Assembly: GCA_900498135.1 (NCBI GenBank)
Contig: LR026961.1
Location: 4,313,552 to 4,377,551 of the forward strand
Origin: an uncultured Desulfatiglans sp.
GTDB taxonomy: Bacteria; Desulfobacterota; DSM-4660; Desulfatiglandales; Desulfatiglandaceae
Reading direction: 5' to 3'
Length of the DNA stretch: 64,000 bases
In this document: in pieces, positions 1 to 8,685 of the stretch
Layout: every line of letters begins with the position of its first letter
Position numbering within the stretch: position 1 is the first letter of the stretch
Made by a program: the position numbers and the translations under genes
Notes under the pieces: generated by a model
Seen by the model: the letters and a program-made list of their open reading frames with translations, nothing else
What the model was told of the DNA's origin: nothing
The model's database searches: none

Positions 1-1
1 G

Positions 2-400
2 CTGCCATCCGGGCTCGTTCACGCTGTGGTTTTCCCTCTAACGGCCCTGCCGGAAAAGGAGGGGGAGAAGGAGAATGATTTCTGCGTCTTTAGGGAAGGA
101 AACGGGGATGTCCTTGGCCTGTTTTTTCGCCACCTGGATGAAAAGACCGAGATACCCCTTCATCCCTCCTGGGCGAACTGGCTCTGGGAGACGTTTATGG
201 AACAGGAAGGATGGCTCCTTGAACTCAAAACCCTTGCGGGCACCTATTGCGGCTACTCATTTACATTTAATCCCGGCCAGCTTCACGACATCATATCAGA
301 GGCTATCAGGAAAAAGGTGCCCGAAATCATCCAATGCATGAAATGGAGAGGAGGTGAGGAAAATGGAAAATCTGATTTCGCTCAAGGATTTCTTGAATGA
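2..400 (+). CDS. Hypothetical protein, 5' end outside the window
   Basis: The frame is open from the first bases of the window, so the gene most likely begins upstream; the GTG at 26 is only the first internal start. The visible 132 residues are acidic and rich in aromatic residues, with no family motif I recognise. The stop lies 38 bp inside the following helicase gene, which suggests translational coupling in one operon. It is probably an accessory gene of the same element. Function unknown. Confidence 0.5.
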   Translation: MPSGLVHAVVFPLTALPEKEGEKENDFCVFREGNGDVLGLFFRHLDEKTEIPLHPSWANWLWETFMEQEGWLLELKTLAGTYCGYSFTFNPGQLHDIISEAIRKKVPEIIQCMKWRGGEENGKSDFAQGFLE

Positions 401-2675
401 ATATGGCGAAAACATGGCCGAGAAGGTCACAAAGGAGCTAAGTGTTATCCATGATCCCACAACAGAAAAGGAGATAGAAATATCATCACTTCTCAATGGC
501 ATGAAAAAGAGACCTTTCCCCTCGCAAGGAGAGATCATCAAGGCATGCTACAAGTCCCTGATTTCGGGCAACAGGGCGGCTTATATGGTGGCGGAATGCG
601 GCACTGGGAAAACCCTCATGGCCATCGCGACCGCCTACACCCTGCATGTTTATAAAGGCATCCATCGGGTGCTGGTCATCTGCCCGCCACATCTCGTTCC
701 CAAATGGATTCACGAGATAAAGGACAGCCTCTCAAACGTAAAGGCCTATAACTTCAATGGCAAGGACATCATAAAACGGCTTGAGCTGCTGCGGAAACAG
801 CCGGTTCCCTATGGACTTGAGTTCTATGTCATCGGTAGAGAAAGGGCGAAGACAGGGTTCCTTTGGAGGCCTGCGGTCGTGACCTGGCAGAGGAAATATT
901 TCTGCCCGAAGTGTGGAAAGGAGTTGCTGGACAAGGACGGATACCCCTTGCCTGTCTTTGAAAGGAACACCCAGGAGCGGTTCAAAAAAAGGCATTCGTG
1001 TAAAAACAGGGTCTGGAAATGGACCCACGATCCTGATACCGGGGAACCTCAACGAATCGAGGTGATCTGCGGAGAACAGCTCTGGCAACCTGATAACACC
1101 AGAAAAACCTATCGCAAGGTAATCCCCGCCAAGTTTATCAAGAAAAAAATGAAGGGGTGCTACGACCTGCTGATCTGTGATGAGGTCCATCAGTTCAAGA
1201 ACGAATCAGGCCAGGGTTATGCATTCGGGGCCCTTGCATCCGCGTGTCAGTGCACGTTGTGCCTTACCGGAACCCTTGCAGGAGGGTACTCCTCGGATGT
1301 CTATCATCTCCTGTTCCGTACCCATTCCAAGCTCATGCTGGAGGATAACAACAAGTGGGGGAATCCAAAGGGGTTCATAGAGAGGTACGGCGTGCTGGAG
1401 CGGATCACCACCATCAAGGAGGAGGACGGCCTGACAACCAAAGCAAAGAGGCGAACGGTCGTGAAGGAAAAGCCGGGGATCAGTCCATTGTTGCTGGGAA
1501 AGATGCTGTTATCGAATTCGGTCTTCCTGAGGCTTTCAGATGTGATGGACGCTCTTCAGCCTTATGAAGAGGATGTGATCGAGCTTGGTATGGATCCCCA
1601 GATGGCGCAGTTCTACGCGGAATTTGAAGACACCTTGAAAGAGGCCCTAAGAGAGGCCCTGGCGAGGGGTGACAATTCGTTACTGGGCGGCTACCTGCAT
1701 GCCCTGCTCTCCTATCCGGAAAGAATATATAAGGGAGTGCGGGTCATCCATCCCCATACGAAGGAGACGGTTGCCTATGGTCCTCCCCTTCAGGGTGTCA
1801 TGCCCAAGGAGCATGAGCTCATAGGCATCATAAAAGGCGAGTTGGAAAACAGGCGCAAGGTTCTGGTCTACATTCAGAATTCCGATACCACGGATATCAG
1901 CCCAAGGCTCGTCCATATGATGAAAGAGGACAACATCAAAGTGAAGGTTCTCAGAAGCGGGGATACCGAGGGAAGGGCCAAGATCATTCAAGGGTGGCTC
2001 GACAAAGGTATGGAAGTGCTCATTACGAACCCCAGAAAGGTCGAAGTGGGAATGGACTTGCTGGATTTCCCATCTATCATTTTTTACCAGGTCCCCATGA
2101 GCACCTATACGCTCAGGCAGGCTTCAAGGAGATCCTGGCGGATTCCCCAGAGAAGACCCGTAAAGGTATTCTTCCTGACCTACTCCGGCACGATGCAGAC
2201 CCGGCTCATGCAGCTGATGGCGGAGAAGCTGATGACCAGCCTTGCCATCGAGGGTGAACTTACCGATAAGGGACTGGCTGCTTTATCGGAAACATCCGAT
2301 TCCATGACAAGAGAGCTGGCAAAGATGCTCGTAGAGAAGTCTGACTCTGGGAAAAACCGATCATTGAAGGATATCTGGGCGGATTACCGGAAAAAGGAGG
2401 TGCAGGTCGAAGTGAGGATGGCCAAGAACTTTGCAGGGCCAGAGCCTGTTCCCGAAACGATCTCAAAGGAAGAGAAAGACGATCCTACATCCGAGATCAA
2501 AAGGGCCAGTTCGGAAGTGGAGAAGATCGGAGACAGGATTGTAAAAGTCCAATTCATCGAATACACAGGGAAGCGGAAAAAGAAGGTGACCCATATTGAG
2601 GTCAAAGAGAATGAGCTTGAAGAAATGATCGGAAAAAGCGACAAGCCTGTCCATGCACAGTTCACACTTTTTTAA
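363..2675 (+). CDS. Superfamily 2 (SNF2-like) helicase with inserted zinc ribbon
   Basis: This 770-residue protein has helicase motif I (CGTGKT, residues 79-84), motif II (DEVH, 273-276), motif III (LTGT, 301-304) and a C-terminal motif VI-like QASRRSWRIPQ. Between motifs I and II there is an insert with cysteines at about 181, 184, 213 and 236, which resembles a zinc ribbon. I chose the ATG at 363 because AGGAGGTGA lies 5 bases upstream; the GTG at 354 sits inside that ribosome binding site. ATP-dependent nucleic-acid remodelling is inferred from the motifs; the substrate is unknown. Such helicases are common in integrative elements, which fits the neighbourhood. It overlaps the end of the preceding gene. 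Confidence 0.8.
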   Translation: MENLISLKDFLNEYGENMAEKVTKELSVIHDPTTEKEIEISSLLNGMKKRPFPSQGEIIKACYKSLISGNRAAYMVAECGTGKTLMAIATAYTLHVYKGIHRVLVICPPHLVPKWIHEIKDSLSNVKAYNFNGKDIIKRLELLRKQPVPYGLEFYVIGRERAKTGFLWRPAVVTWQRKYFCPKCGKELLDKDGYPLPVFERNTQERFKKRHSCKNRVWKWTHDPDTGEPQRIEVICGEQLWQPDNTRKTYRKVIPAKFIKKKMKGCYDLLICDEVHQFKNESGQGYAFGALASACQCTLCLTGTLAGGYSSDVYHLLFRTHSKLMLEDNNKWGNPKGFIERYGVLERITTIKEEDGLTTKAKRRTVVKEKPGISPLLLGKMLLSNSVFLRLSDVMDALQPYEEDVIELGMDPQMAQFYAEFEDTLKEALREALARGDNSLLGGYLHALLSYPERIYKGVRVIHPHTKETVAYGPPLQGVMPKEHELIGIIKGELENRRKVLVYIQNSDTTDISPRLVHMMKEDNIKVKVLRSGDTEGRAKIIQGWLDKGMEVLITNPRKVEVGMDLLDFPSIIFYQVPMSTYTLRQASRRSWRIPQRRPVKVFFLTYSGTMQTRLMQLMAEKLMTSLAIEGELTDKGLAALSETSDSMTRELAKMLVEKSDSGKNRSLKDIWADYRKKEVQVEVRMAKNFAGPEPVPETISKEEKDDPTSEIKRASSEVEKIGDRIVKVQFIEYTGKRKKKVTHIEVKENELEEMIGKSDKPVHAQFTLF

Positions 2676-2701
2676 AGAGATGCCATATCAGGATGCGTGT
2701 G

Positions 2702-2723
2702 GAGGGGCTCTTCAGAGCCCCTC
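2702..2723 (+). terminator. Hairpin after the helicase gene
   Basis: A perfect 9-bp stem (GAGGGGCTC / GAGCCCCTC) with a TTCA loop lies 26 bp after the helicase stop. No clear T-run follows, so termination is probable but not certain. The region to 2924, between convergent genes, shows no further coding sequence. Confidence 0.55.
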
Positions 2724-2924
2724 TCGCCATGGTTTCAGGGGACGCCTGATAAAAGGGTAAATAATCGAAAGCTTTTTAAAGTTCCCGGCAATAACTTATT
2801 GTCATGGATAATAAAAACACCCTGAAGGATCAGACTTTCGGTTTTTTCGAAACCGATGGCCTCCACCGGCGACGAAAACTCTCCTGGACGGATATCTGGC
2901 GAAGCAAGGCTGAGGGAAAGAATT

Positions 2925-4157
2925 CTATCGACGACTTTTCTTTTCCTTTTTGAGATCGGCAATAGTCTTCTTATTGAGGCGCAGAAGGTATTTCTCAATG
3001 GACTTTTGGGTCTCATAAACATACTTCATCTCTTTTAAGCCTTCCCTGGCTTTCTCAAGGTATGCCAGACAATCTTCATGGTATTTCTCTTTGAGCTTTT
3101 GCATAGCCAGGGAGAGGGCTTTGATGAAAGATTTGTAGAAATCAGTGATCTTGGATTCGTAGTTTTCCAGAAAGGCCAAGGCCTGGATCATCTGCTTTTG
3201 ATAGGCCAATTCCTCATGGAGTATTTTATATTGTTTCCTGTCTTTTGTCTCACTGAGCCGTTTGCTCAATTCAGAGATATCCTTTTGATGAAGCGCCTGG
3301 TATGCCTCGACATGCGTCTTTATAATCTTGAGGCCCTTTTTCAAGATGTCCTCCTTCTGAACGATCTGTCTTAGGATGTGGATCAGTTCTGAGATCTCTT
3401 CCTGGTCTATATTGTTCCCTTTTTCCTTGATTAATTGAATCATTCTCTCAATATAAGTCTCGATATCTTCAAGTGTCCTGATTTCTGCCTTGGTTATTTT
3501 CATTGTCCTTTTCTTAAGTGATTTGGCCTCTTTCTCTTCATCCTTTTCCTCCCTCTCTACCTCTACGTTTTCTACCGCCCCTGTATTTCCAGACGTCACG
3601 CTGTCGAAGCCCGTTGTCCGAAGCCTTCTTGCGGTCTCAAGCGGGGACTTTCGTGAATATCTGAAAAAGGCCGCAATGATCTTGATGATGGAAACGATAA
3701 AGAACAACAAAAGGATTCCGTTGACCGGAGGAAAGTTCTCCTGGATGTCGTGCAAAATATTTGGGATGACAGCCCAGAGAGAGATATAAAAGAGGGCAAA
3801 GCCAAGCGACAAGGCATTAGCGAGACTCATGCCGTAGCCCCTCATAGAACCTATAATAATGAAGAATATGACAATGAAAATAAGGACCGCGCCGAACAAC
3901 CCGAAAGCGCCAAAGCTCAGGTGAAGCCACCCGCGATAGACAGAGAAATAGGTTGAAACTGCAAGCACCAGAGCAACGGCTGTAATCAGTGCCCGCGTAT
4001 ATCGGTTTTCCTCAAATCTCTTTCTCAGGGCGATACCGGCAATAGCCCAAAAAAGGAATAAAAAAAGCGTAAAGATGATCCAATCTGAATACTGGGAAAT
4101 AAAAGGCCCCAGCTGGATGCGGTCAAAAGGGTCGAGGAGATCAATCGTTGGTGCCAT
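2925..4157 (-). CDS. Multi-pass membrane protein with coiled-coil C-terminal half
   Basis: The protein has 410 residues. The first ~165 contain four or five hydrophobic segments (about 26-44, 59-77, 85-105, 112-135 and 145-165). From about residue 190 it is highly charged, Glu/Lys-rich and heptad-like, so probably a long cytoplasmic coiled coil, ending in KKEKKSRR. I recognise no catalytic motif or family. It is transcribed toward the helicase gene (convergent) and stands apart from the gene pair at 4314-5889. A structural or scaffolding membrane role is a guess. Confidence 0.65.
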   Translation of the reverse strand: MAPTIDLLDPFDRIQLGPFISQYSDWIIFTLFLFLFWAIAGIALRKRFEENRYTRALITAVALVLAVSTYFSVYRGWLHLSFGAFGLFGAVLIFIVIFFIIIGSMRGYGMSLANALSLGFALFYISLWAVIPNILHDIQENFPPVNGILLLFFIVSIIKIIAAFFRYSRKSPLETARRLRTTGFDSVTSGNTGAVENVEVEREEKDEEKEAKSLKKRTMKITKAEIRTLEDIETYIERMIQLIKEKGNNIDQEEISELIHILRQIVQKEDILKKGLKIIKTHVEAYQALHQKDISELSKRLSETKDRKQYKILHEELAYQKQMIQALAFLENYESKITDFYKSFIKALSLAMQKLKEKYHEDCLAYLEKAREGLKEMKYVYETQKSIEKYLLRLNKKTIADLKKEKKSRR

Positions 4158-4313
4158 TCGGGCATTTCGTGGGACTTGGCATTTAAATACTTTTCTATGA
4201 ACTGGGCATATCGCTTCAAAATAGGAGATAAGGAGGCATCACCTGGAAAAGAGAGGACCAAGGGGGGATGTGGCCCCGAATGTTCCCAGATGCTTAGGAA
4301 TTCTTATTAAAGA

Positions 4314-5198
4314 TCAAAACGAAACTCTTGCGAGCACCGGTCTCCCAAGCTCATCATGACCTTTAAGCGTGGCAAGACGTTCAAGTTTTGCGCCAAGAAG
4401 ATAGTCCTCAAGATTCTTGTCACACTCGGAAAGAGATAAGGTAACCTCACGCGAATCCCCACAAACCCTTATAGGCCCCAAGGCCATTGATATGTCATGT
4501 TCTGATCCGGAGGGCACATGCCAGACAAAAAACGAGATTGCTTTGGCAAACCTGTTTTTCTTGCGAACGATAATTCTCGCTGATGTGAGCACAACAGATA
4601 CACCGTTGACCTCCCATACCTTCAATCGGACATCTCCCTTATGTTTAGTAACCACTGAAGCAAAAACCTTGGCACCCTTCGAAAGCCTCCGCATTTCTCG
4701 AATCTTCTCTCCGGGGTAGTACACAAGAACGAAATAGACGTACCTTCCGGAATCATCACGGAACCATGAGCTTTTCACAATATTTCGCTCGATGCCCAGC
4801 ACCACACCGTGGGAAAACCCGGACAGCCGATCTTCAATATTCCTTTTAGGATCCCGAACACTCCCGGAGATACGATCGACATATTGATGATTGTACTCGA
4901 TACCGATGGCACCAAGAACCTGCCTGACCACATCATCCACAGCCGACTTTCTAGCGTGGCCCAACGAAGGCATTGGGGCAGACACACCGGCAAAGTGATC
5001 ATCAGGGACAGAGGTTACAAAGGGGGGAACACTCAATTCATCACGATTCATGTGATGGGCCATAACGACAGGAGATTTGAGGTGTTGATCAATTTCTTTG
5101 TCGGGAGCTTGGTCAGGGCTTCCTGAACCGAAAAGCATATTGCTGATCAAGGTTCCAAATATGCCGCACACAATCTTTAAGAGAAAATCAAGCTCCAC
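4314..5198 (-). CDS. Hypothetical protein with N-terminal hydrophobic segment
   Basis: The 294-residue protein starts with a short hydrophobic stretch (about residues 5-24) that could be an anchor or uncleaved signal, followed by a proline-rich linker. The middle carries RDDSGRYVYFVLVYYPG, which recalls the conserved strand of LPP20-like lipoproteins. Its start overlaps the 3' end of the upstream lipoprotein gene by 11 bp, so the two are probably co-translated and act together at the cell envelope. No enzyme motif is visible. Function unknown. Confidence 0.6.
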   Translation of the reverse strand: MELDFLLKIVCGIFGTLISNMLFGSGSPDQAPDKEIDQHLKSPVVMAHHMNRDELSVPPFVTSVPDDHFAGVSAPMPSLGHARKSAVDDVVRQVLGAIGIEYNHQYVDRISGSVRDPKRNIEDRLSGFSHGVVLGIERNIVKSSWFRDDSGRYVYFVLVYYPGEKIREMRRLSKGAKVFASVVTKHKGDVRLKVWEVNGVSVVLTSARIIVRKKNRFAKAISFFVWHVPSGSEHDISMALGPIRVCGDSREVTLSLSECDKNLEDYLLGAKLERLATLKGHDELGRPVLARVSF

Positions 5199-5889
5199 GA
5201 CGTGCCTCGTTATGAACTCCCCTTTTTAGCTCTTCAAGAAGCCTTTCAGCCTTCTCCTTCGCTTCAAGCTCTCCGGTTCTTGAAAATCTATCCCGCAGTT
5301 TCCTGATGGCGTCGGCCTTGGCCTTCAGGAAATCGGCTTTCCCGATCTCAAGCCTCACCCAGACATTGAAGGTCGGCTTCGCGATCGAGGCTGAAAACAA
5401 TTCTTCATAAAAAATTTCAGTTTGCCGAATTCCTTGCAGATGCAGGCTCTCAACAAAGGTGGCGATTCCATCCTCAACATACCTATCGACTCCGCTGGCA
5501 CCGGTATTCGGGCCATGCACATACTCCGAAAACTCCACCCGGATAAACTGGGAAACAGCCTGAACAGCCGCTTTTAGAGCCTCAGCATTGGCACATCGGA
5601 CAGTCACAGAATAATCAGACCCATTCATAAACCCCCCTGAAAAACAAACATGACCTTCTTCCTCATAGGAGGTTTTCTTTGTCCATTCAGGACGACCGTC
5701 CTTCTTGGAGTTGTTCACCACAATAGGTTTTTGCAGCTCATAGGCTTCCTCGACCGAATCCCGTGCCACCTTAATCCTCTTTGGAGCAGAAGAGCACCCA
5801 ATCATAAAAGCAGTTGAAATCACAAGGAAACATAGAACCAACAATGCCGAAGTTAAGTTTAAACCTAAGATAACCCTTTGATTTTCCAT
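5188..5889 (-). CDS. Predicted lipoprotein, LPP20-like
   Basis: I chose the ATG at 5889 because AAGGAGGTG lies 6 bases upstream; the longer frame starts inside that ribosome binding site. The 233-residue product has a signal peptide ending in FMIGCSS, a plausible lipobox, so it is probably a lipid-anchored envelope protein. The central part (PEWTKKTSYEEEGHVCFSGG and following) resembles LPP20-type lipoproteins, and the C-terminus is a charged helix. It overlaps the following gene. The role is unknown; the family resemblance is remembered, not searched. Confidence 0.6.
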   Translation of the reverse strand: MENQRVILGLNLTSALLVLCFLVISTAFMIGCSSAPKRIKVARDSVEEAYELQKPIVVNNSKKDGRPEWTKKTSYEEEGHVCFSGGFMNGSDYSVTVRCANAEALKAAVQAVSQFIRVEFSEYVHGPNTGASGVDRYVEDGIATFVESLHLQGIRQTEIFYEELFSASIAKPTFNVWVRLEIGKADFLKAKADAIRKLRDRFSRTGELEAKEKAERLLEELKRGVHNEARRGA

Positions 5890-6384
5890 ACAAAACACCT
5901 CCTTTCCGAATCCAAGTTAAGAAAGGATGTGTCCAATGTCAAGAAAATAATAGGATAAATATGTAATTATTTCAATATGTTGAGTTTAAACTTAACCAGT
6001 CTATCCTTTGAACTGCTTTTTCCAGGACAATGAAGACGTAAGAGCCCACCCTCGCAACCTTCTTGATGCGGAAATTCTCATAAGATTAGCTTATCGTAAT
6101 CATTTCTTTTGAATTGGCTGCTTTTCGCAACAAAGCGAATTCCACTCAAAGGACATGAGATGTTATCTATTGAAAAAAACCGACAAGCTATCCCTGGGGT
6201 ACAATAAGTACCATAAGGGACACTGGTGCAAATTCCTCGAGATTTGTTGTTCCGAAGAATATAAATCAGCCATCCAGCCTAAACACCCAGACGACAAAAT
6301 CCATAACCACTTATGAGGGGAAACGCTTCTGAGAAGAGATACGCCCCCCATTCCACCCGACCATATCTTGAGTTTAAACTTGAC
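5856..6384. promoter_or_regulatory. Three AGTTTAAAC sites around a 580-bp gene-free stretch
   Basis: The palindrome AGTTTAAACT occurs at 5983-5992 and 6371-6380, each inside a longer direct repeat TTGAGTTTAAACTT; a third site, AGTTTAAAC, is at 5856-5864 within the start of the lipoprotein gene. The stretch separates a leftward and a rightward operon, as expected for an operator region. An ATAAG-5-CTTAT inverted repeat is present near 6080. I see no convincing gene between 5890 and 6471. Confidence 0.35.
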
Positions 6385-6471
6385 TAACATATTGCAATAA
6401 CTACGAAAAAACGCTTAACAACGGACTCGGGAATAAATAAATTCTAACTTGAGGAAAAGGAGGAAACAGGT

Positions 6472-6708
6472 ATGTCCGGAGACAGCAAAGAGAAAAAGGC
6501 CTCAAAGAAAGAGATCAAAGGCAAGATTGAAGAGCTCCTAGAGGCCTACACGCAGCTCAGAAACCTCAACGCAGACCAAACCAAAAACAAAAACACGGAA
6601 CTCTCAGAGATACTATCAATCCAACTCCTGAAACTAAGCCATAGAATCGTTGAAGAAACCCGAAAATACCTTGGGATAATGAACAGAAAGGATACCGGCA
6701 ATGGTTGA
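6472..6708 (+). CDS. Small charged helical protein
   Basis: The 78-residue protein is rich in lysine and glutamate and predicted to be mostly helical or coiled coil. AAAAGGAGG precedes the ATG at good spacing. It is the first gene of a compact rightward operon: its last 8 bases overlap the start of the small membrane protein gene, which implies translational coupling. No family recognised. Confidence 0.6.
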   Translation: MSGDSKEKKASKKEIKGKIEELLEAYTQLRNLNADQTKNKNTELSEILSIQLLKLSHRIVEETRKYLGIMNRKDTGNG

Positions 6709-6847
6709 TCTGCCAGGAATACCTTGGATAGCGGCTGCGGTCGTGCTGTGGTTCTTCTTAACCCTCCTGTTCAGGCATCCTGGAGCGGCGGGAATAGCAA
6801 CAGCCTTCATAATGGCCGCAATCACCGAACTGATAAGGGGGTGGTGA
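6701..6847 (+). CDS. 48-residue membrane protein
   Basis: This short gene lies between two better visible genes. Translation from ATG 6701 gives a peptide beginning MVDLPGIPWIAAAVVLWFF with two hydrophobic segments (about 9-24 and 29-43) separated by RHPG, and ends in RGW. It overlaps the upstream gene by 8 bp and ends one base before the GTG of the downstream gene, exactly the packing expected of a real gene. Two-helix small proteins can be holin-like, anchors or toxins; nothing further can be said. Confidence 0.6.
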   Translation: MVDLPGIPWIAAAVVLWFFLTLLFRHPGAAGIATAFIMAAITELIRGW

Positions 6848-6848
6848 A

Positions 6849-7646
6849 GTGTTTGATCCGGCGACAGCGCTGTTCATAGGCATACCCTATGCCATATACA
6901 AGCTGCATAAGCACAGGAACAAAAAAGTGGCCATGTACGAAAGAGGGGCGAGGCCGGACAAGGTAACGGGAGTCCGGGGACAGCTAATACCAGAATTTCC
7001 CAAACAACCAGCTCCTCAAAGAGCTCGGCAGAAACCCAGTAGGCCTGCAAACCAAAAGCCCAAACCCAAATTTAATCCTGTGGCGAGGTCGGTCCATGAT
7101 TTCCAGAACTTAATAGACCAACAAATCCCCCATTTAGATACTATTGCACTAATTACTGAAATAAACAAACTTGCTGAAAGACTCAAACGAGACACCTTAC
7201 TCAAACAGGAAATAGAACAGGCTCTCACCCGGAACCAGAATCAGCAAAAAAACAGCACCAACCAAAAAGCAGGCCTTTTCTATCAAAACGCAGATGTTCA
7301 ACCAAGAATATTGAAGGACGGAACCGTCCAGCCCATGGATATGTGGCATGGGACCAGCAGAAAGGCGGCTCAAAGCATCTTTCACGAGCGCATCTTCAAA
7401 AAAGGGCCGTCAGACGCTTTCTACATGACCCCAAATTTTGAGGAAGCCAAAGGGTTCGCGAAAGACAGAGACCCTAACAAGAACGGCATAATCATCCGGC
7501 TTTACGTCGATCCGTCGGTAAAGTTGGAAAGGAGTTTTGGCTATTGGAAAAATGAGCCGAAAGGAGTCAAGTTCGGACAGTTCTTTAGTGAGCCAGGGAT
7601 AGTCCCGGTAGAGATGTATGACATGAACAAAAAAAGAATCGTTTAG
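6849..7646 (+). CDS. Putative ADP-ribosyltransferase-fold protein
   Basis: The 265-residue product starts at GTG 6849, one base after the previous stop. A short hydrophobic segment (about 6-18) is followed by a Pro/Lys-rich linker (50-80), a helical region (85-135) and a C-terminal domain from about 160. That domain carries MWHGTS (His167), then AFYMTPNFEEAKGFA (Tyr192) and a late VPVEMYDM (Glu255). The H-Y-E pattern and spacing resemble small ADP-ribosyltransferase domains of the HYD1 or DUF3990 type, where a toxin-like protein modifies a target using NAD. The fold is inferred from motifs only. It sits between small membrane and zinc-ribbon genes in one operon. Confidence 0.5.
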   Translation: MFDPATALFIGIPYAIYKLHKHRNKKVAMYERGARPDKVTGVRGQLIPEFPKQPAPQRARQKPSRPANQKPKPKFNPVARSVHDFQNLIDQQIPHLDTIALITEINKLAERLKRDTLLKQEIEQALTRNQNQQKNSTNQKAGLFYQNADVQPRILKDGTVQPMDMWHGTSRKAAQSIFHERIFKKGPSDAFYMTPNFEEAKGFAKDRDPNKNGIIIRLYVDPSVKLERSFGYWKNEPKGVKFGQFFSEPGIVPVEMYDMNKKRIV

Positions 7647-7670
7647 GACAAGAAGGAAAGGAGGAATGAT

Positions 7671-8243
7671 ATGTGTGACCCAAGAAAGATAGTGAAATGG
7701 ATAGTAAAGAATTACAGGAAAATCAAGAAATTGGATAAAATGTTCCCTGCGCAATTCATGGAACACATCCCATACGGCACCGCACAGCCGGGGCGTTGCC
7801 TGATCTGCGGTAAACAGATGAGCCACTCAGAGATGCACCCCTCAGGCAGAGCCACTCCACGGGCCACATGCGAATCTTGCTACGCCCAATGGGCAGCCGA
7901 CCTCTCCGTAACGGAAACATGCAGGGTTTGCGGAGAATACCTCGAAGATTCGCGGATGAACCAGTTCAGAAGGAATCCGAGGGAGATCTCGAACCGGCTT
8001 CACGACGGCAGATGCATGGACTATTTTGCCATACTGAGCTGCAAGGTCCTCGACGAAGATATGAGTTGGCTGGTCGACGACCACATTGAGCCCTTATTTG
8101 GTTGCATAGACGCAGAATTCGAGGAATACCGAGTTCCCGAACTTCCGGCGCCCAGGCCTCAGCTGACGGTTGACAGGTATCTCGGCATGGGGATGAGGGG
8201 TGATCGCCTGGCGATTCCGGTCGATACAAAAACAATCCACTAA
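7671..8243 (+). CDS. Zinc-ribbon protein of unknown function
   Basis: The 190-residue protein contains paired cysteine knuckles: CLICGK (about 44-47), CESC (66-69), CRVCGE (79-82) and a later GRC, suggesting two zinc sites in the first 120 residues. The C-terminal part is acidic, then ends in a basic tail. AAAGGAGG lies upstream of ATG 7671 with normal spacing. It is 24 bp after the ADP-ribosyltransferase-like gene and so may be its partner or antagonist, but that rests on position only. Confidence 0.6.
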   Translation: MCDPRKIVKWIVKNYRKIKKLDKMFPAQFMEHIPYGTAQPGRCLICGKQMSHSEMHPSGRATPRATCESCYAQWAADLSVTETCRVCGEYLEDSRMNQFRRNPREISNRLHDGRCMDYFAILSCKVLDEDMSWLVDDHIEPLFGCIDAEFEEYRVPELPAPRPQLTVDRYLGMGMRGDRLAIPVDTKTIH

Positions 8244-8260
8244 GAAAAAGGGGAAACTGT

Positions 8261-8291
8261 GGGGGGCTTGAGGATTCTTTCTCGGCCCCCC
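8261..8291 (+). terminator. GC-rich hairpin after the zinc-ribbon gene
   Basis: GGGGGGC (8261-8267) pairs with GCCCCCC (8285-8291) around a 17-nt loop. It begins 17 bp after the stop codon. No T-run follows, so it may attenuate rather than end transcription before the gene at 8318. Confidence 0.45.
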
Positions 8292-8317
8292 AAGAATAAT
8301 CCTGGATTGAGGGTTCC

Positions 8318-8683
8318 ATGGTAAGAATCAAGATATCAGAATCACTGAATTATCCCAACGAGGAAGATAAGGCAGGCCTGAAACGATTCCTTGACCAGTT
8401 CGAACTATCAAACTTTGACTCGGTGGCAGCCATCTTCGTCGAGCCCATAACCCAAGAGGAAGCCGTCGAAGGCCTTCTGCTCAGAATCAAAGCGTTCCTC
8501 CGAAAGAAAAGAAAATGCTTCCGTGCCGATATAATCGGTGACTCCGTAATGATCCACGGAGACGACGCCTTCGAAGCCATAATTTTCGGCTCATTCCTCG
8601 ACGAACTCAGCCAAAACAGCAAAATCACAAAAATCATCATCCAAACAGAATTCGAGCCGGCAGAATCAAGGGAGGTACCATAG
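8318..8683 (+). CDS. Hypothetical 121-residue protein
   Basis: The protein is soluble, with alternating helices and strands; the segments FDSVAAIFVEP, CFRADIIGDSVMIHG and ITKIIIQTEFE suggest a small alpha/beta domain. I recognise no family. It follows a hairpin and is 2 bp before the membrane protein gene at 8686, so the two are probably co-translated. Confidence 0.55.
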   Translation: MVRIKISESLNYPNEEDKAGLKRFLDQFELSNFDSVAAIFVEPITQEEAVEGLLLRIKAFLRKKRKCFRADIIGDSVMIHGDDAFEAIIFGSFLDELSQNSKITKIIIQTEFEPAESREVP

Positions 8684-8685
8684 CC

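Noticed and set aside
6163-6390. 75-residue minus frame between accessory operons
   Set aside because: No ribosome binding site, start inside the AGTTTAAACT site, no plausible domain.
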